Positions 40,304-52,044 of a stretch of 64,000 bases of DNA are shown here, one piece after another. How positions within the stretch are numbered: position 1 is the stretch's first letter; each line of letters opens with the position of its first letter. The stretch is taken from contig NZ_PXYJ01000001.1 in assembly GCF_003012815.1 (NCBI RefSeq), positions 806,001 through 870,000 on the forward strand, in the 5' to 3' direction. This stretch comes from Allosphingosinicella vermicomposti (GTDB taxonomy: Bacteria > Pseudomonadota > Alphaproteobacteria > Sphingomonadales > Sphingomonadaceae). Made by a program: the position numbers and the translations under genes. The notes under the pieces are model-generated. The model had not been told where the DNA came from and did no database searches. It worked only from the letters and a program-made list of their open reading frames with translations.

Positions 40304-43300
40304 ATGTCCGGTAGATTAAGGCCGCTCGACCGCTTGGAGGGCGATCAGCTCCGTGCGTCCCATCCCGCCGAACATGCGGCGCTGTCCGCCTCGGCGGGAA
40401 CCGGCAAAACCCATGTGCTGACCGCTCGCGTGCTGCGCCTGTTGCTGCGCGGCGCCGATCCATCCTCTATCCTGTGCCTGACCTTTACGAAGGCGGGCGC
40501 GGCCGAAATGGCCGACCGTATTCATGCGCGGCTGGCCCATTGGGTGCGGCTCAAGGATGCGGACCTCGGCGTCGAGCTGATGGCGCTGGGCGAAGATCCG
40601 GGGCCCGAGGGGCGTGCACGGGCGCGCACCCTGTTTGCCCGTGTACTCGACGCGCGCGGCGGGGGGCTGCGTATCCAGACCATCCACGCTTTCGCCCAAG
40701 CCTTGCTCGCCGCTTTTCCGGCCGAAGCGGGGATGACACCCGGCTTCCGGCCCCTTGAGGGGCGTGAGGAGAAGCAATTGGCGCGGCAGGCGCTTGCCGA
40801 TCTGCTCGTGCGCGCGGATGCTGGCGGCGACCTTGGCCTTATCCGCGACATGCAGGCATTGAGCCATCGCTTGGGGGAAAGCGGGGCGGAGGATTTCCTG
40901 ACTCAATGCGCCCGCGCGCCTGATGCGATGGAGGCGCTCGGGCCTGCTCCCGGGATCGAGGCGCGGCTGCGAAGGGCCTTCGATCTTCCTTCCGGGGATA
41001 TTGAAGAACGCATTGCAAGCCTTTGCGATAACGACACATTTGACTTAGGCTTGATTGACCGTATCTCGTCCGCAAACAGCATGTGGGGAACCGCGACCGG
41101 GCAGAGATGCTGCGCCGCGATCACCGCCTGGCGCGGCCGTACCGCCGCCGACCGTGCCGAGACCCTGAGCGAGCTGGCCGATGTCGTGCTTCGCAAGGAT
41201 GGCGAGCCGCGTGCTATCACCGCCGGGCAGTTGAAGGCCGATGCCGATTACGAACGCCTCGCCGGCGACCTCGCCGAATGTTGCAAGGCGCTGATTGAAA
41301 TGCGGGCCAAGGCGCGCCTCGTCACGTTGGTCGCGGCCGGGCTTCGCGCGGGGCAGGCCTTTGCCTTCGCTTATACCGATGCCAAACGCAGGGCGGGCGC
41401 GGTCGATTTCGATGATCTCATCCGCAAGGCCGAGGCATTGCTGCTCGAACCCGGCATGGGCGACTGGGTGCGCTTCAAGCTCGACCAGCGCACCGATCAT
41501 GTGCTGATCGATGAAGCTCAGGACACAAACGAAAAGCAGTGGAACATCGTCCGCGCGCTTACCCTGGAATTCTTCGCGGGTGAGGGCGCGCGGGGCGGGG
41601 GGGATTACGATCCTCCCGGCCGCCGCACGATTTTCACCGTCGGCGACTACAAGCAGGCGATCTTCGGCTTCCAGGGTACGGATCCGCAGTCATTCGAAAT
41701 CGCCCGTGCCTGGTTCGCCCGGGAAGCCGATGGGGTCGAAGCGCGCTTCCTCGACCTGTCGATCAGCCGCAGCTTCCGTTCATCGCCCGCCATCCTGTCC
41801 CTCGTCGACAATTGGCTGGAGGATTTCGGCCCCGCGCCGCTCGGCCTTCCCAGTCCGGCTGCCGAACATGAGAGCCACCATCGGCTCCGTGGCGGCTCCG
41901 TGACATTATGGGCTCCGTTCACCGCTGAAAGCCAGGCGGAGGTGGATGAAGGGGAGGAAGGCTGGATCGGCGATGCGGCCCGCCTCTACGCCGCCACCCT
42001 TGCCCGGCAGATCAAGACTTGGCTCGATGCCCCTTTCATGGTCGAAGCCAAGAAACGTCCGTTACGGCCGGAAGACATCCTCATCCTCGTCCGCCGCCGC
42101 AGTGAGCTAGCCGGATTGATCGTCGCGCGGCTCTACGCGGAAGGCGTCCCGGTTGCGGGCATCGACCGGCTGCTTCTCAACGCGCCGCTTGCCGTGCGCG
42201 ATCTGGTCGCCGCGATCCGCTTCGCGCTCCAGCCGCTCGACGATCTCAACCTCGCCGGCCTGCTCGTGTCGCCCCTATTCGGCTGGTCGCAAGATGAGCT
42301 TTATGAAGTAGCGCACGGCCGGACGGGCGCGCTTTGGCCGCTGCTCCGGACAAGGACGGCTGCGAGCGGCAAGGCCGCCGAAACGCTTCAGGGTCTGCTC
42401 GCTATCCTTGCCATGGCCGATTATGCGACGCCGCACCAATTTCTCGAAACAATCCTGTCTGGCCCGATAGGGGGGCGGCGCAAGCTGATCGAGCGACTGG
42501 GCGCCGAAGCGCGCGATCCGATCGAACTGCTTCTCGCCAGCGCGCTCGATTTCGAGGGCAAGGGCGCTCTTTCGCTCCAGCACTTCCTCGACTGGTTCGC
42601 GCGCGGCGATGTCGAGGTCGTACGCGATCCCTCCGCCCCCTCCGATGCTGTACGGGTCATGACGGTTCATGGTTCGAAGGGCCTACAGGCGCCGCTCGTC
42701 ATCCTCGCGGACGCAACGGTCGATCCGGCGCGCAAGCGGGAAAGCTTTGCGAACCTACCGCTGGAGAATGGCCTCAGCGTTCCTATCTTCCGCCCGCGAA
42801 AGGACGAATTGACCGAGCCGCTGCGATCGCAGGTCGAGGCCCGGGAAAGACGCGACCGCGAGGAGCATTGGCGCCTTCTTTACGTCGCGCTTACCCGCGC
42901 CGAGGAACGGCTTTATATCGGCGGCGCCCTCGGTCCCGCCGATCGCAACGGACCGCCGCAGGAAAGCTGGTATCGCGCAATCGAAAGCACGCTGGACCGG
43001 ATGGGGGCGGCATGGGACGATGATCCGCTTTGGGGCAAGGCTCGCCTTCACGGCAGCGCCCCGCTTCCGGGCCGGAAGCCTGATCCGGTTGACCAGCGCG
43101 CCGACGCGCAACTTCCCGGCTGGCTCTATCGATCGCCCCCTCAAGAGGCCCGTCCACCCCGGCCGCTCGCACCCTCTGCCTTGGGAGACGATGATGTCGC
43201 CGATCCGCCGCCTTCGCCCGCCATGCGCCAGGCGGCGGAGCGCGGGCGGCTGCTCCACCAATTGTTCGAACGCTTGCCAGCCATTGCACCAGCTGAGCGA

Positions 43301-43735
43301 AAAGAGGTTGCCGACCAGTGGCTGCTGAAAGCGCGCGGTGTAGCGGATGAAGCCCTACGCGGCGCCCTGATCGACGCCGCCTGCACTGTGATCGACGACC
43401 CCCGCTTTCGCGAGCTGTTCGGACAAAACGCGCTTGCCGAGGCGCCGATCGCCGCCGTCCTTGGCGACGGATCGGTCATCTCGGGCACCACCGACCGCCT
43501 GCTCATCACCGAAAGCCGCATTCTGGTCGCCGATTTCAAGACGGGGAGAGCGGTGCCCCGCAGCCGAGATGCTATTCCCGTGCCGCATCTCCGGCAGATG
43601 GCGGCCTATGTCGCGGCCCTTGAAGTCGTTTTTCCTGATCGCGCCGTCGACGCGGCTTTGCTTTACACCGCAGGCCCCACCTTGTTCGCTCTTTCAGACG
43701 ACGAGATTGGACGTTACCGGCCAATCGCGACTTGA
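40304..43735 (+). CDS. addA: Double-strand break repair helicase-nuclease AddA
   Basis: A 1143-aa UvrD-like helicase and nuclease. Walker A is SASAGTGKTHVLT, followed by FTKAGAAEMADRI (Ia), VLIDEAQDTNEKQW (II), VGDYKQAIFGFQGTDP (III), MTVHGSKGLQAPLVIL (V) and LLYVALTRAEERLYIG (VI). The C-terminal nuclease has TDRLLITESRILVADFKTGR. ATG at 40304 is chosen (GGGAG upstream, MSGRLRPLDRLEGDQ fits the family); the open frame further upstream is antisense to the M24 gene. It works with AddB. trxA follows 51 bp later. Confidence 0.96.
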   Translation: MSGRLRPLDRLEGDQLRASHPAEHAALSASAGTGKTHVLTARVLRLLLRGADPSSILCLTFTKAGAAEMADRIHARLAHWVRLKDADLGVELMALGEDPGPEGRARARTLFARVLDARGGGLRIQTIHAFAQALLAAFPAEAGMTPGFRPLEGREEKQLARQALADLLVRADAGGDLGLIRDMQALSHRLGESGAEDFLTQCARAPDAMEALGPAPGIEARLRRAFDLPSGDIEERIASLCDNDTFDLGLIDRISSANSMWGTATGQRCCAAITAWRGRTAADRAETLSELADVVLRKDGEPRAITAGQLKADADYERLAGDLAECCKALIEMRAKARLVTLVAAGLRAGQAFAFAYTDAKRRAGAVDFDDLIRKAEALLLEPGMGDWVRFKLDQRTDHVLIDEAQDTNEKQWNIVRALTLEFFAGEGARGGGDYDPPGRRTIFTVGDYKQAIFGFQGTDPQSFEIARAWFAREADGVEARFLDLSISRSFRSSPAILSLVDNWLEDFGPAPLGLPSPAAEHESHHRLRGGSVTLWAPFTAESQAEVDEGEEGWIGDAARLYAATLARQIKTWLDAPFMVEAKKRPLRPEDILILVRRRSELAGLIVARLYAEGVPVAGIDRLLLNAPLAVRDLVAAIRFALQPLDDLNLAGLLVSPLFGWSQDELYEVAHGRTGALWPLLRTRTAASGKAAETLQGLLAILAMADYATPHQFLETILSGPIGGRRKLIERLGAEARDPIELLLASALDFEGKGALSLQHFLDWFARGDVEVVRDPSAPSDAVRVMTVHGSKGLQAPLVILADATVDPARKRESFANLPLENGLSVPIFRPRKDELTEPLRSQVEARERRDREEHWRLLYVALTRAEERLYIGGALGPADRNGPPQESWYRAIESTLDRMGAAWDDDPLWGKARLHGSAPLPGRKPDPVDQRADAQLPGWLYRSPPQEARPPRPLAPSALGDDDVADPPPSPAMRQAAERGRLLHQLFERLPAIAPAERKEVADQWLLKARGVADEALRGALIDAACTVIDDPRFRELFGQNALAEAPIAAVLGDGSVISGTTDRLLITESRILVADFKTGRAVPRSRDAIPVPHLRQMAAYVAALEVVFPDRAVDAALLYTAGPTLFALSDDEIGRYRPIAT

Positions 43736-43786
43736 GGCGGGCCACGCTCGGCCCTACATCGGCGCCAACACATTACGGAGATCATC

Positions 43787-44107
43787 ATGGCGACCAAGAC
43801 CGTTACCGACGCTTCCTTCCAGCAAGATGTGCTGGGCGCTTCCGAGCCCGTTCTCGTCGATTTCTGGGCGGAATGGTGTGGTCCGTGCAAGATGATCGCG
43901 CCGGCGCTTGAGGAAATCAGTAACGACCTCAATGGCAAGGTTACGATCGCGAAGATCAACATCGATGAAAATCCCGATGCCCCGGCCAAATATGGCGTGC
44001 GCGGCATCCCGACGATGATCCTCTTCAAGGACGGCCGGCCGGCTGCGACCAAGGTCGGCGCAGCACCCAAAGGCTCGATCCAGAATTGGTTGGAAGGCGA
44101 ACTTTAA
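43787..44107 (+). CDS. trxA: Thioredoxin 1
   Basis: A 106-aa classical thioredoxin with the redox site [14 protein letters not shown], cis-Pro in [11 protein letters not shown], and the standard length. It reduces disulfides in the cytosol using thioredoxin reductase; a reductase-like gene is at 16504-17427. The addA-trxA order is widespread in alphaproteobacteria. There is no signal peptide. A family A repeat follows it. Confidence 0.97.
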   Translation: MATKTVTDASFQQDVLGASEPVLVDFWAEWCGPCKMIAPALEEISNDLNGKVTIAKINIDENPDAPAKYGVRGIPTMILFKDGRPAATKVGAAPKGSIQNWLEGEL

Positions 44108-44121
44108 GCTTATCCTCACAG

Positions 44122-44200
44122 GTCACCCCGGCGAAAGCCGGGGTCTCCCAATGGAGAGGCGCATTCCCGGCATGAGATTCCGGCTCTCGCCGGAATGACA
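44122..44200. repeat. Family A imperfect palindrome
   Basis: GTCACCCCGGCGAAAGCCGG with GGTCTC, and GAGATTCCGGCTCTCGCCGG with AATGAC, 14 bp after trxA. It probably ends the addA-trxA transcript. Confidence 0.92.
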
Positions 44201-44217
44201 TGGAGAGGGCCCTTCAA

Positions 44218-44246
44218 TTGACTTGGTCCCTGCGCGATCCTACATC
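44218..44246 (+). promoter_or_regulatory. Candidate sigma-70 promoter for secA
   Basis: TTGACT (44218-44223), a 17-bp spacer and TACATC (44241-44246) match the vegetative consensus at four or more positions each. The site lies about 77 bp ahead of the secA ATG and just after the family A repeat. Confidence 0.5.
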
Positions 44247-44322
44247 GCGCGGCAGCATTTCGCGGGGGCGTCCGCATGACGGACGCATGTGAAATCACAC
44301 AATAGAATAGACAGGATCGCCC

Positions 44323-47061
<2,739 letters not shown>

Positions 47062-47105
47062 TCAGATCGGGAAGTCATGCCGGTGAAACCGGCATCTCCC
47101 GGAAA

Positions 47106-47141
47106 AAGGGGCGTCGGTGCGCACACCGGCGCCCTTCTTTT
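47106..47141 (+). terminator. Rho-independent terminator after secA
   Basis: AAGGGGCGTCGGTG (47106-47119) pairs with CACCGGCGCCCTT (47124-47136) around CGCA, followed by CTTTT. A single family A-like half-arm (GTCATGCCGGTGAAACCGGCAT, trimmed) lies just before it at 47075-47094. Confidence 0.85.
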
Positions 47142-47331
47142 ATGATCGATCCAGCGCAGCCTTTACGAAGAGTGTGGCCTCTGGCTCATGCTACTTTCTG
47201 GAAAACAGCTAAAAAACGGAGTAAGGGTTTCGGAACGGCCCCGAACTGAACTTCGGGCCAATGCATGGGAACGGATTATGGCTCACCCTCACGCATCACT
47301 TTCCGGTCGCCAACGGACAAAGGGAAATGGG

Positions 47332-48222
47332 ATGAAGGCGGTTTTCCTGCTGACTCTTCTGTGGGCATCGCCAGCGTCCCTGGCGATCGCGCAGGAAACG
47401 GCGGGGCCGCCGGTGACTGTCGACATCAACGGCCTTCGCCTTGGCATGACTCCTGCTGAAGCCACGGCGGCGATCGGCGCCGCCGGGCTGCCGAACGTTC
47501 ATCGCGGGGGCAAGGATTTCTATATCGACAAGGTGCGGCTCAATAATCGCGACGATCTTATCTTTACTTCAGCCATGCGTTCGGAGGTTTTCGGCGATCC
47601 ATCCCCGTTCACCGGAGGCGAGCGCCTTGGCCGCCGTATCATGGCGGTGAGCTTCTTGCCCGACACCAATCGCGAACGCGCGTGGGGTATCTATCATTAC
47701 CGCACCTTCCGACCGGGGGAGGGGCCGCTCGTCGCCAACACGATCGAAGGACTGGTCGACAAATATGGCGAACCCAATCTCCATAAAGGGCTCGCCAAGG
47801 CGAACTTTATCCGTGGCGTTCCCGCAAGTGAGGGCACATCGGGCGGAACGATGCTCTGGTATTGGAATGACGCCGGTAAACCCATGGATACACGCGTCGG
47901 CGAAAATTGCCGCGCTGCACTCAGCAACAGCATGATCGGTTCCGGCGGTCCGGATATCGGCCTCTACAATGGCGTGACGCTCGACAGTTCGATGACGAAG
48001 CGAGATTGGGAGGCAGGCCGCCGCGCGGGTTGCGGACGTGTGATCGAAGCGCAGCTTGGCTGGAACCGCGACGGCGTATTGACGAGGATGAGCGTGTCTG
48101 CGGTTGATCTCGGCCCGGCTTGGGACGCAGCGGTCAATCTCTCACGCAAAATTCAGGGTCATGAGGCAGAGGCGCAACGCGAACGCGTGCGTAAGGCCAA
48201 TGAGAATAAGCCCGAACTCTAG
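47332..48222 (+). CDS. Exported protein of unknown function
   Basis: A 296-aa protein with a clear signal peptide (MKAVFLLTLLWASPASLAIA, cut near AQET). The mature N-terminus VDINGLRLGMTPAEATAAIG resembles the short G-x-x-x-G-M-T/S repeat found in BamE-like and other envelope proteins, but no family is recognised over the full length. Four or more Cys in the second half (ENCRAAL, RAGCGRV) could form disulfides. ATG at 47332 starts the signal peptide and has AAAGGGAAA upstream; in-frame codons before it are unlikely to be translated. It stands alone. Confidence 0.75.
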   Translation: MKAVFLLTLLWASPASLAIAQETAGPPVTVDINGLRLGMTPAEATAAIGAAGLPNVHRGGKDFYIDKVRLNNRDDLIFTSAMRSEVFGDPSPFTGGERLGRRIMAVSFLPDTNRERAWGIYHYRTFRPGEGPLVANTIEGLVDKYGEPNLHKGLAKANFIRGVPASEGTSGGTMLWYWNDAGKPMDTRVGENCRAALSNSMIGSGGPDIGLYNGVTLDSSMTKRDWEAGRRAGCGRVIEAQLGWNRDGVLTRMSVSAVDLGPAWDAAVNLSRKIQGHEAEAQRERVRKANENKPEL

Positions 48223-48231
48223 TGCGGGAGG

Positions 48232-48255
48232 CCCTCTCCCTTGAAAGGGAGAGGG
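48232..48255. terminator. Short palindrome between convergent genes
   Basis: CCCTCTCCCTT-GA-AAGGGAGAGGG is a perfect 11-bp inverted repeat with a 2-base centre. It lies between the stops of the exported unknown and the hemerythrin gene and may terminate both. There is no clear T run. Confidence 0.5.
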
Positions 48256-48265
48256 TATCAGGGCA

Positions 48266-48952
48266 TCAAGCGAGCTTCAGCCCTTCCTTGTGCATAGCGG
48301 CCGTCAGCTTCTTGTTTTGCTCTTCGCTCAGCGAAGCGTGGAATTCCGGGAAGATGCGCTCCTCCTCTTCCTCCATATGCGTTTCCAGCATCGTGCGGAA
48401 CTCGCGGACCTTGGCGATCCATTCCGGGCTTGTCTTTTCGATATTGTCGAGTTCGTAAAGGAACGTCTTCACATAGCCGTGGTCGGAATTGAGGTGATCG
48501 GCCTCCGCTCCTTCGTTGGCTTCGCGAAGCGCCGGATAGATAACATTTTCCTCTTCCATCGCATGTTTGCTGAGTGCGTGTTTCAGCTGCATCAGCAGCA
48601 TACCGCGCATCATCGTCTGATCGTCGCGCGTCGCTTCAATCTTGTCGAAAATGGCGAGCGTCATTTCATGTTCGTTCTTAAGGCTTTCCATCCAATCGCC
48701 GCGGCCCGTGGCGAACTGGACGATGAACTTGCGGCCGATATTGGCCGCAAAGCCTGCCGCGACCCCGGCTACCGCCGCGCCGATCACTGCGGTGCGGCCG
48801 CCATTGTCCCAGCTGAAAGCGCTGCTTTCAGATCCCGAGCGCGGGCTGCTGCCTGTGCTCGACCCATTGTTGTTGCTGCTCCGGTTGTTCGTCCGGCTGC
48901 GGCTCGTTCCGCCACTCCGGCTTGTGCTTCTGCTCGTTTCACGGGTTGCCAT
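48266..48952 (-). CDS. Hemerythrin-like HHE-domain protein with low-complexity N-terminus
   Basis: A 228-aa protein. The first ~45 residues are Ser/Arg/Asn/Gly-rich (RSTSRSGGTSRSRTNNRSSN) and look disordered. A hydrophobic stretch follows (TAVIGAAVAGVAAGFAANIG), possibly a membrane contact. The C-terminal helical bundle carries iron-ligand patterns of HHE proteins: NEHEMTLAIFDKI, KHALSKHAMEEENVIYP, DHGYVKTF and ETHMEEEEERIFPEF. A strong AAGGAGGT precedes the ATG. It may bind oxygen or nitric oxide or sense iron. Proteins of this layout are often stress-induced, and a GGAAC-type promoter candidate supports that. Confidence 0.88.
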   Translation of the reverse strand: MATRETSRSTSRSGGTSRSRTNNRSSNNNGSSTGSSPRSGSESSAFSWDNGGRTAVIGAAVAGVAAGFAANIGRKFIVQFATGRGDWMESLKNEHEMTLAIFDKIEATRDDQTMMRGMLLMQLKHALSKHAMEEENVIYPALREANEGAEADHLNSDHGYVKTFLYELDNIEKTSPEWIAKVREFRTMLETHMEEEEERIFPEFHASLSEEQNKKLTAAMHKEGLKLA

Positions 48953-48978
48953 CTATGACCTCCTTCTTTGGCGATTGA

Positions 48979-49004
48979 AACTGACTTGGTCAGGGGGCGG
49001 TTCC
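48979..49004 (-). promoter_or_regulatory. Candidate EcfG (general stress) promoter for the hemerythrin gene
   Basis: On the minus strand GGAAC (49004-49000) is followed 17 bp later by AGTT (48982-48979). The alphaproteobacterial EcfG consensus is GGAAC-N16-17-CGTT, so the -35 is perfect and the -10 has one mismatch. It would start transcription about 20 bases before the ATG. Confidence 0.45.
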
Positions 49005-49129
49005 GGCTGATCGCGCCCTGATATTCCGGAACCGGGCCTGAAACGGCGAGCCGGTGTTTCCCTGCGACGGCAGCAACGGGCGATCCGCCAGACCGTGCGT
49101 TGCTTCTCCAACCTCGAAGGGAGACGGTC

Positions 49130-50299
49130 ATGAAGGCATTGGTTTGGCACGGAAAACAGGACATCAGGTACGATACCGTACCCGATCCGGAGATCGAGGA
49201 TGGCCGCGACGCCATCATAAAGGTGACGAGCTGCGCGATCTGCGGATCGGACCTTCACCTCTTCCACAACCTCATGCCCGGCATGAAGCCCGGCGACATC
49301 GTGGGTCATGAAACGATGGGGGAAGTGGTCGAGGTCGGTAAAGACAACAAGGCGCTCAAGAAAGGGGACCGCATCGTCGTTCCCTTCACCATCATCTGTG
49401 GCGAATGCCATCAGTGCCGAAAGGGCAATTTCTCGGTTTGCGAGCGCACGAACCGCAACAAGGATCTTGGCGACAAGGTGTTTGGCCACGCCACGGCGGG
49501 GCTGTTCGGCTACACGCACCTCACCGGCGGCTATTCAGGCGGTCAGGCCGAATATCTCCGCGTTCCGTTCGCCGACGCCACGCACATCAAGGTGCCGGAC
49601 AGCATGACCGATGAGCAGGCCCTGTTCCTCAGCGACATCTTTCCGACAGGCTGGCAGGCTGCCGTCTATTGCGACATCGAGCCAACCGACACGGTGGCCG
49701 TCTGGGGCTGTGGCCCGGTTGGCCAGATGACGATCCGCAGCGCGATCCTTCTCGGAGCCAAACAAGTGATTGCGATTGATCGGCTGCCGGAACGGCTCGC
49801 CATGGCAGCTGCCGCCGGAGCGATCCCGATCAATTTTGAGGAAGAGAGCGTCATCGAGCGCCTCAATGAGCTCACGAATGGCAAGGGCCCCGAAAAGTGC
49901 ATCGACGCCGTCGGCATGGAGGCGCACGCCACTTCATCGGTCGACGCTCTCTACGACCGCGCTAAGCAGATGACGATGATGGAAACCGATCGCCCCCATG
50001 TTCTGCGCGAGATGATGTATGTCTGCCGCCCGGGCGGCACGCTCTCCATCCCCGGCGTTTATGGCGGCGTCCTCGACAAGGTGCCGTTCGGCATGGTGAT
50101 GAACAAGGGCCTCACCATCCGCACCGGCCAGACCCACGTCAATCGCTGGGCCGACGATCTCGTCCGCCGGATCGAGGAAGGGCAAATCGACCCTTCCTTC
50201 GTCATCACCCACACGACCGGCCTTGATGAAGGGCCCGGCATGTACCGCACATTCGAACATAAGCAGGACGACTGCATCAAAGTCGTGCTGAAGCCTTAA
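49130..50299 (+). CDS. Zinc-dependent alcohol dehydrogenase (formaldehyde dehydrogenase-like)
   Basis: A 389-aa medium-chain dehydrogenase. Catalytic zinc ligands are in [11 protein letters not shown] (Cys) and GHETMGEV (His, Glu). The structural-zinc lobe has four Cys in [15 protein letters not shown]. The NAD loop is [12 protein letters not shown]. Overall it resembles the glutathione-independent formaldehyde dehydrogenase group, but the substrate is not certain. ATG at 49130 has AAGGGAG upstream. A small membrane-protein gene begins 14 bp after its stop. It is divergent from the hemerythrin gene. Confidence 0.93.
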   Translation: MKALVWHGKQDIRYDTVPDPEIEDGRDAIIKVTSCAICGSDLHLFHNLMPGMKPGDIVGHETMGEVVEVGKDNKALKKGDRIVVPFTIICGECHQCRKGNFSVCERTNRNKDLGDKVFGHATAGLFGYTHLTGGYSGGQAEYLRVPFADATHIKVPDSMTDEQALFLSDIFPTGWQAAVYCDIEPTDTVAVWGCGPVGQMTIRSAILLGAKQVIAIDRLPERLAMAAAAGAIPINFEEESVIERLNELTNGKGPEKCIDAVGMEAHATSSVDALYDRAKQMTMMETDRPHVLREMMYVCRPGGTLSIPGVYGGVLDKVPFGMVMNKGLTIRTGQTHVNRWADDLVRRIEEGQIDPSFVITHTTGLDEGPGMYRTFEHKQDDCIKVVLKP

Positions 50300-50313
50300 A
50301 AGGAGATACGGAC

Positions 50314-50844
50314 ATGGAAGCTTCCACTTTGGCGACCGCGCGCCCCGACAAGAGCCTGACCCTTACCGACCGCATGGCTCGCAATCTCGGCTGGTTCAGT
50401 ATCGGCCTTGGCATTGCCGAACTCGTTGCTCCCGGCAAGGTCGGCCGCGCCGTCGGTCTCGATGGCCAGGAGAATGTCCTGCGGGCTTATGGCGTGCGCG
50501 AAATCGGCGCGGGCGTTGGCGCGCTTTCGATCGATCCCGCCCCATTCATCTGGAGCCGCGTTGCGGGCGATCTTCTAGACCTCGGCACGCTGGCGCAGGG
50601 GTTGAAGGGGCAGGGTGAGGCCAAACGCAATGCGGCGATCGCGATCGGCGCGGTTGCGGCCATCACGCTGATCGACGTCGCTGTCGCGCTATCGCTCGGC
50701 AAGGAACGCGCGCGCGAACGCGGAGAAACGCGCGATTACAGCGACCGCAGCGGTTTCCCCAGCGGTGCCGCTAAAGCCCGTGGCGCAGGCCGGCCAAAGG
50801 AGGAGAAAAAGATCGCAACCCGCGAGCTTGAGGTCACCACCTAA
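50314..50844 (+). CDS. Small membrane protein downstream of the alcohol dehydrogenase
   Basis: A 176-aa protein with several weak hydrophobic segments: RNLGWFSIGLGIAELVAPGK, YGVREIGAGVGALSI and AAIAIGAVAAITLIDVAVAL. The C-terminal ~50 residues are basic, charged and probably disordered. It resembles uncharacterised proteins often paired with this type of dehydrogenase. AAAAGGAG lies just before the ATG, 14 bp past the dehydrogenase stop, so the two form an operon. The function is unknown. Confidence 0.78.
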   Translation: MEASTLATARPDKSLTLTDRMARNLGWFSIGLGIAELVAPGKVGRAVGLDGQENVLRAYGVREIGAGVGALSIDPAPFIWSRVAGDLLDLGTLAQGLKGQGEAKRNAAIAIGAVAAITLIDVAVALSLGKERARERGETRDYSDRSGFPSGAAKARGAGRPKEEKKIATRELEVTT

Positions 50845-50852
50845 CCTCATTC

Positions 50853-50932
50853 CGTCACCCCGGCGAAAGCCGGGGGCTCCTGCCGGAAAAGCGCCTTCTC
50901 GTCACGAGATACTGGCCTACGCCGGTATGACG
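50853..50932. repeat. Family A palindrome, degenerate right arm
   Basis: The left arm GTCACCCCGGCGAAAGCCGG is intact; the right arm GATACTGGCCTACGCCGGTA with TGACG carries several changes. The inter-arm GTCACGAGAT matches the copies at 656-736 and 1631-1710. Confidence 0.88.
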
Positions 50933-50968
50933 CAGACGCAACCGAACTGGCGAAGATCACACAAACGA

Positions 50969-50998
50969 AAAAGCCCCGGCGATTTTGCCGGGGCTTTT
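50969..50998. terminator. Bidirectional terminator between the membrane-protein gene and tRNA-Asn
   Basis: AAAAGCCCCGGC (50969-50980) pairs with GCCGGGGCTTTT (50987-50998) around GATTTT. A and T runs on both sides let it work for the rightward operon and for the leftward tRNA gene. Confidence 0.88.
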
Positions 50999-51024
50999 CA
51001 TGCCTGAGAGACTGCAAGGGAGTG

Positions 51025-51099
51025 TGGCTCCCCGGGCCTGATTCGAACAGGCGGCCGTCCGATTAACAGTCGGATGCTCTACCGCTGAGCTACCGGGGA
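51025..51099 (-). tRNA. tRNA-Asn (anticodon GTT)
   Basis: A complete 75-nt cloverleaf including an encoded CCA. The acceptor stem is TCCCCGG/CCGGGGA, the D arm GCTC-AGCGGTA-GAGC, the anticodon arm TCCGA-CTGTTAA-TCGGA with anticodon GTT, and the T arm GCCTG-TTCGAAT-CAGGC. The discriminator base is G. It is transcribed leftward into the terminator at 50969-50998. Confidence 0.97.
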
Positions 51100-51163
51100 G
51101 CAGCCTCTTGGGCGAGCGGGGCTATAGCAGCGCTTTTTTCGGGAAGGCAAGCGCCTTTCCGGG

Positions 51164-51940
51164 TCAGATGTTAAATTGTTCCATCGCGATCCGCTCATCG
51201 AGCGCATGTTCGGGATCGAAGAGCAACGTCAGTGCCTCGGCGCGGTCCGCCTTGATCTCCACGCGTTCGACTTCGCGAACCTCGAACTGATCCGCCACGG
51301 CGGAAACCGGGCGCTTTTCCGGATCGAGAACGCGGAAAGTGATCGTCATATCATCGGGCAGCACCGCCCCGCGCCAGCGCCGGGGGCGAAAGGGGCTGAT
51401 CGGCGTCAATGCGACAAGCTTCGATCCCAAAGGCAGGATCGGTCCCTGCGCGGAGAAATTATAAGCGGTGGAGCCCGCTGGCGTCGCCACCAGCACGCCG
51501 TCGCAGACCAGCTCCTGCATCACCACGCGGCCGTTCACCGATACTTCGATTCCCGCCGTCTGGCGCGTCTCGCGGAGCAGCGAAACTTCATTGATGGCTG
51601 GACTGCGATAGGTCTTCCCCGCCGCTGTCACCGCCTTCATCGATAAGGGTGTCACCGCGAAGGATTTTGCGTTTGCGATCCGCGCGTCGAGCCCGTTCGG
51701 CCGCCACTCGTTCATCAAGAAGCCATACGTGCCCCGGTTCATGCCGAAGACCGGCTTCAATTTCTTCTTCCGGAGCATTGCGTGCAGCGTCTCGAGCATG
51801 AACCCATCGCCACCCAGCGCAACCACAATCTCCGCTTCGTCCATCGGGACAAAGGGGTGACGGGCCTTCAGCAGCGCTCCGGCCTCCTTCGCTACGGGAG
51901 ATTTCGACGTTACCAACGCCAGTTTTTTAGAGCCGGTCAT
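51164..51940 (-). CDS. nadK: NAD kinase
   Basis: A 258-aa enzyme phosphorylating NAD to NADP. Signatures: ALGGDGFMLETLH (GGDG), MNRGTYGFLMNE, SPAINEVSLLRE (NE/D) and CDGVLVATPAGSTAYNFSAQ. The length is normal for alphaproteobacteria. It stands alone between tRNA-Asn and a divergent EAL gene. Confidence 0.96.
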   Translation of the reverse strand: MTGSKKLALVTSKSPVAKEAGALLKARHPFVPMDEAEIVVALGGDGFMLETLHAMLRKKKLKPVFGMNRGTYGFLMNEWRPNGLDARIANAKSFAVTPLSMKAVTAAGKTYRSPAINEVSLLRETRQTAGIEVSVNGRVVMQELVCDGVLVATPAGSTAYNFSAQGPILPLGSKLVALTPISPFRPRRWRGAVLPDDMTITFRVLDPEKRPVSAVADQFEVREVERVEIKADRAEALTLLFDPEHALDERIAMEQFNI

Positions 51941-52044
51941 AGCGCTCTAGTTATGGGCGTGACGCCCATCCGGCAAGCAAAGGAAATATTGACGTTGGCG
52001 GAACGTTCTCTGCCCGATAGAGCGACCCCCCGGGGAAGTATTGA

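Noticed and set aside
49028-49060. A second GGAAC-type stress promoter facing the alcohol dehydrogenase gene
   Set aside because: GGAAC is present at 49028-49032, but no CGTT-like -10 lies 16 or 17 bp downstream.
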